A DNA stretch of 20,426 bases from a virus: IMG/VR virus record IMGVR_UViG_3300013297_000254, positions 1-20,426 of that record; one strand, given 5' to 3'. Below are positions 19,954 through 20,426 of this stretch, piece by piece (the first letter of the stretch is position 1; the number at the start of each line of letters is the position of its first letter). The translations under genes were made by a program, and so were the position numbers. Under the pieces are notes generated by a model that was given only the letters and a program-made list of their open reading frames with translations, made no database searches and was not told the DNA's origin.

Positions 19954-19968
19954 TTTACTACGGGTAAA
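19954..19968. promoter_or_regulatory. Candidate operator, TTTAC/GTAAA palindrome
   Basis: TTTACTACGGGTAAA lies 28 bp upstream of the leftward gene starting at 19926. Its GGGTAAA half is shared with the arms of the operator at 10248-10260. No convincing -35/-10 pair was found around it. Confidence 0.4.
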
Positions 19969-19992
19969 GCACTTGCATGGTACTCCAGCGGC

Positions 19993-20015
19993 AAAAGGGG
20001 GCACAAGGCCCCCTT
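19993..20015 (-). terminator. Rho-independent terminator after the gene at 20020
   Basis: On the minus strand AAGGGGGC (20015-20008) pairs with GCCCCCTT (20002-19995) over a 5-nt loop, with the T-run at 19996-19993. It lies 5 bp after the upstream gene's stop and separates it from the 19926 gene. Confidence 0.78.
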
Positions 20016-20019
20016 CCGG

Positions 20020-20289
20020 TCAGACTTCGGCAACGATCTTCGCCCCGCAGTAGCAGCGCAGCCCGCACGCAGCTGCGCGCAGATGGAAGGTGCGGCCGGA
20101 AGGCAGGTCGGTCACGGTCGCCCGCCACACCGTGCGGCGGGGGCCGATCTGGGCGTGATGGGCGGCGCTGACGGTGAGAATCCAGCGCGAGCCATCCTCC
20201 ATCTGCGGCAGCTTCCAGTCGTCCCCCGGCTCGACGTTGGGCGTGATGAGGCGCGCCCCGGGAAAGCGCGGATCGGGCGATAGTTCCAT
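20020..20289 (-). CDS. Hypothetical phage protein
   Basis: An 89-residue protein; AGGAG precedes ATG 20289, within a leader almost identical to that of the PEP-CTERM gene. Sequence MELSPDPRFPGARLITPNVE, then strands with WRATVTDLPSGRTFHLRA and CGLRCYCGAK; the Cys spacing (C..xxCxC) may bind metal. No family recognised. Confidence 0.6.
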   Translation of the reverse strand: MELSPDPRFPGARLITPNVEPGDDWKLPQMEDGSRWILTVSAAHHAQIGPRRTVWRATVTDLPSGRTFHLRAAACGLRCYCGAKIVAEV

Positions 20290-20363
20290 ACGGGTCTCCT
20301 TGGGTTGGGAATGAGGCCAGTCAGCCTCCCGCGCCCGCCTGTCACGCGAGCGCAGGCGGCTGG

Positions 20364-20426
20364 CTAGGTGAGGGTCATGTTGGCGATGGCGCGGCACAGC
20401 CACACGATGGCGCCGCCCACCACCCA
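20364..20426 (-). CDS. Partial hydrophobic reading frame at the window edge
   Basis: A frame entering from the right edge ends at TAG 20364; the 20 visible residues (VVGGAIVWLCRAIANMTLT with one more) look like the end of a membrane helix. Between it and the next gene (20290-20363) lies a GC-rich imperfect inverted repeat near 20336-20357 (CGCCTG and CAGGCG arms). Too little is seen to identify it. Confidence 0.35.
   Translation of the reverse strand, partial: WVVGGAIVWLCRAIANMTLT

Overview
The window is a GC-rich segment of a phage or prophage genome infecting a Pseudomonadota host, packed edge to edge with genes. It contains RecT plus a YqaJ-type exonuclease, a Cro-like repressor, an O-like replication protein, a Ref/DUF968-like HNH protein, a Q-like antiterminator, a PLxRFG-type internal virion protein and a phage XRE/sigma-region-4 regulator. 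No tRNA, rRNA, CRISPR array or insertion sequence was seen. No terminase, portal, capsid, integrase or CI gene lies in the window, so it is a partial genome and its lifestyle is undecided. A PEP-CTERM protein suggests a host with an exosortase system, which is common in Betaproteobacteria such as Rhodocyclales; that host call is inference.

Layout. (1) 1-2973, rightward: the truncated end of a large PLxRFG protein, fused in frame at its 5' side to a fragment of bacterial LpxB (probably a chimeric junction), then small membrane proteins and a 74-residue Acb2/Tad1-type cyclic-nucleotide sponge (anti-CBASS/anti-Thoeris). (2) 2974-4078, leftward: an isolated unit with a secreted PEP-CTERM protein and a small membrane protein, insulated upstream by a strong terminator and behaving like a phage moron. 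(3) 4079-10197, leftward: a 17-gene operon in which every cistron overlaps the next or is separated by no more than 2 nt; it holds RecT, the YqaJ nuclease, a Lar-like zinc protein and many small unknowns. (4) 10198-10265: a nearly symmetric divergent control region in which one palindromic -35 box appears to serve both directions, both -10 boxes lie inside a perfect 13-bp inverted repeat, and both first genes look leaderless. (5) 10266-14408, rightward: Cro, replication protein (with an iteron-like array inside the gene), zinc proteins, a nuclease-like protein, a Ref-like HNH protein and the Q-like protein. (6) 14492-16986, rightward: probable virion or accessory proteins, including a Pro/Gly-rich repeat protein, a TylF-type methyltransferase and an IPT/TIG protein. 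(7) 16985-20426, leftward: small early genes and the XRE/sigma-region-4 regulator, divided by hairpins and ending in a strong terminator that faces operon 6.

A reasonable working model is that the Cro-like protein controls the central divergent promoter. The leftward arm then supplies recombination and host take-over proteins, the rightward arm supplies replication and then Q, and Q allows expression of the late genes, which presumably wrap round to the PLxRFG and Acb2 region. The most interesting items are the PEP-CTERM moron, the compact Acb2 homologue, the shared -35 leaderless divergent promoter and the 10-bp repeat array inside the replication gene.
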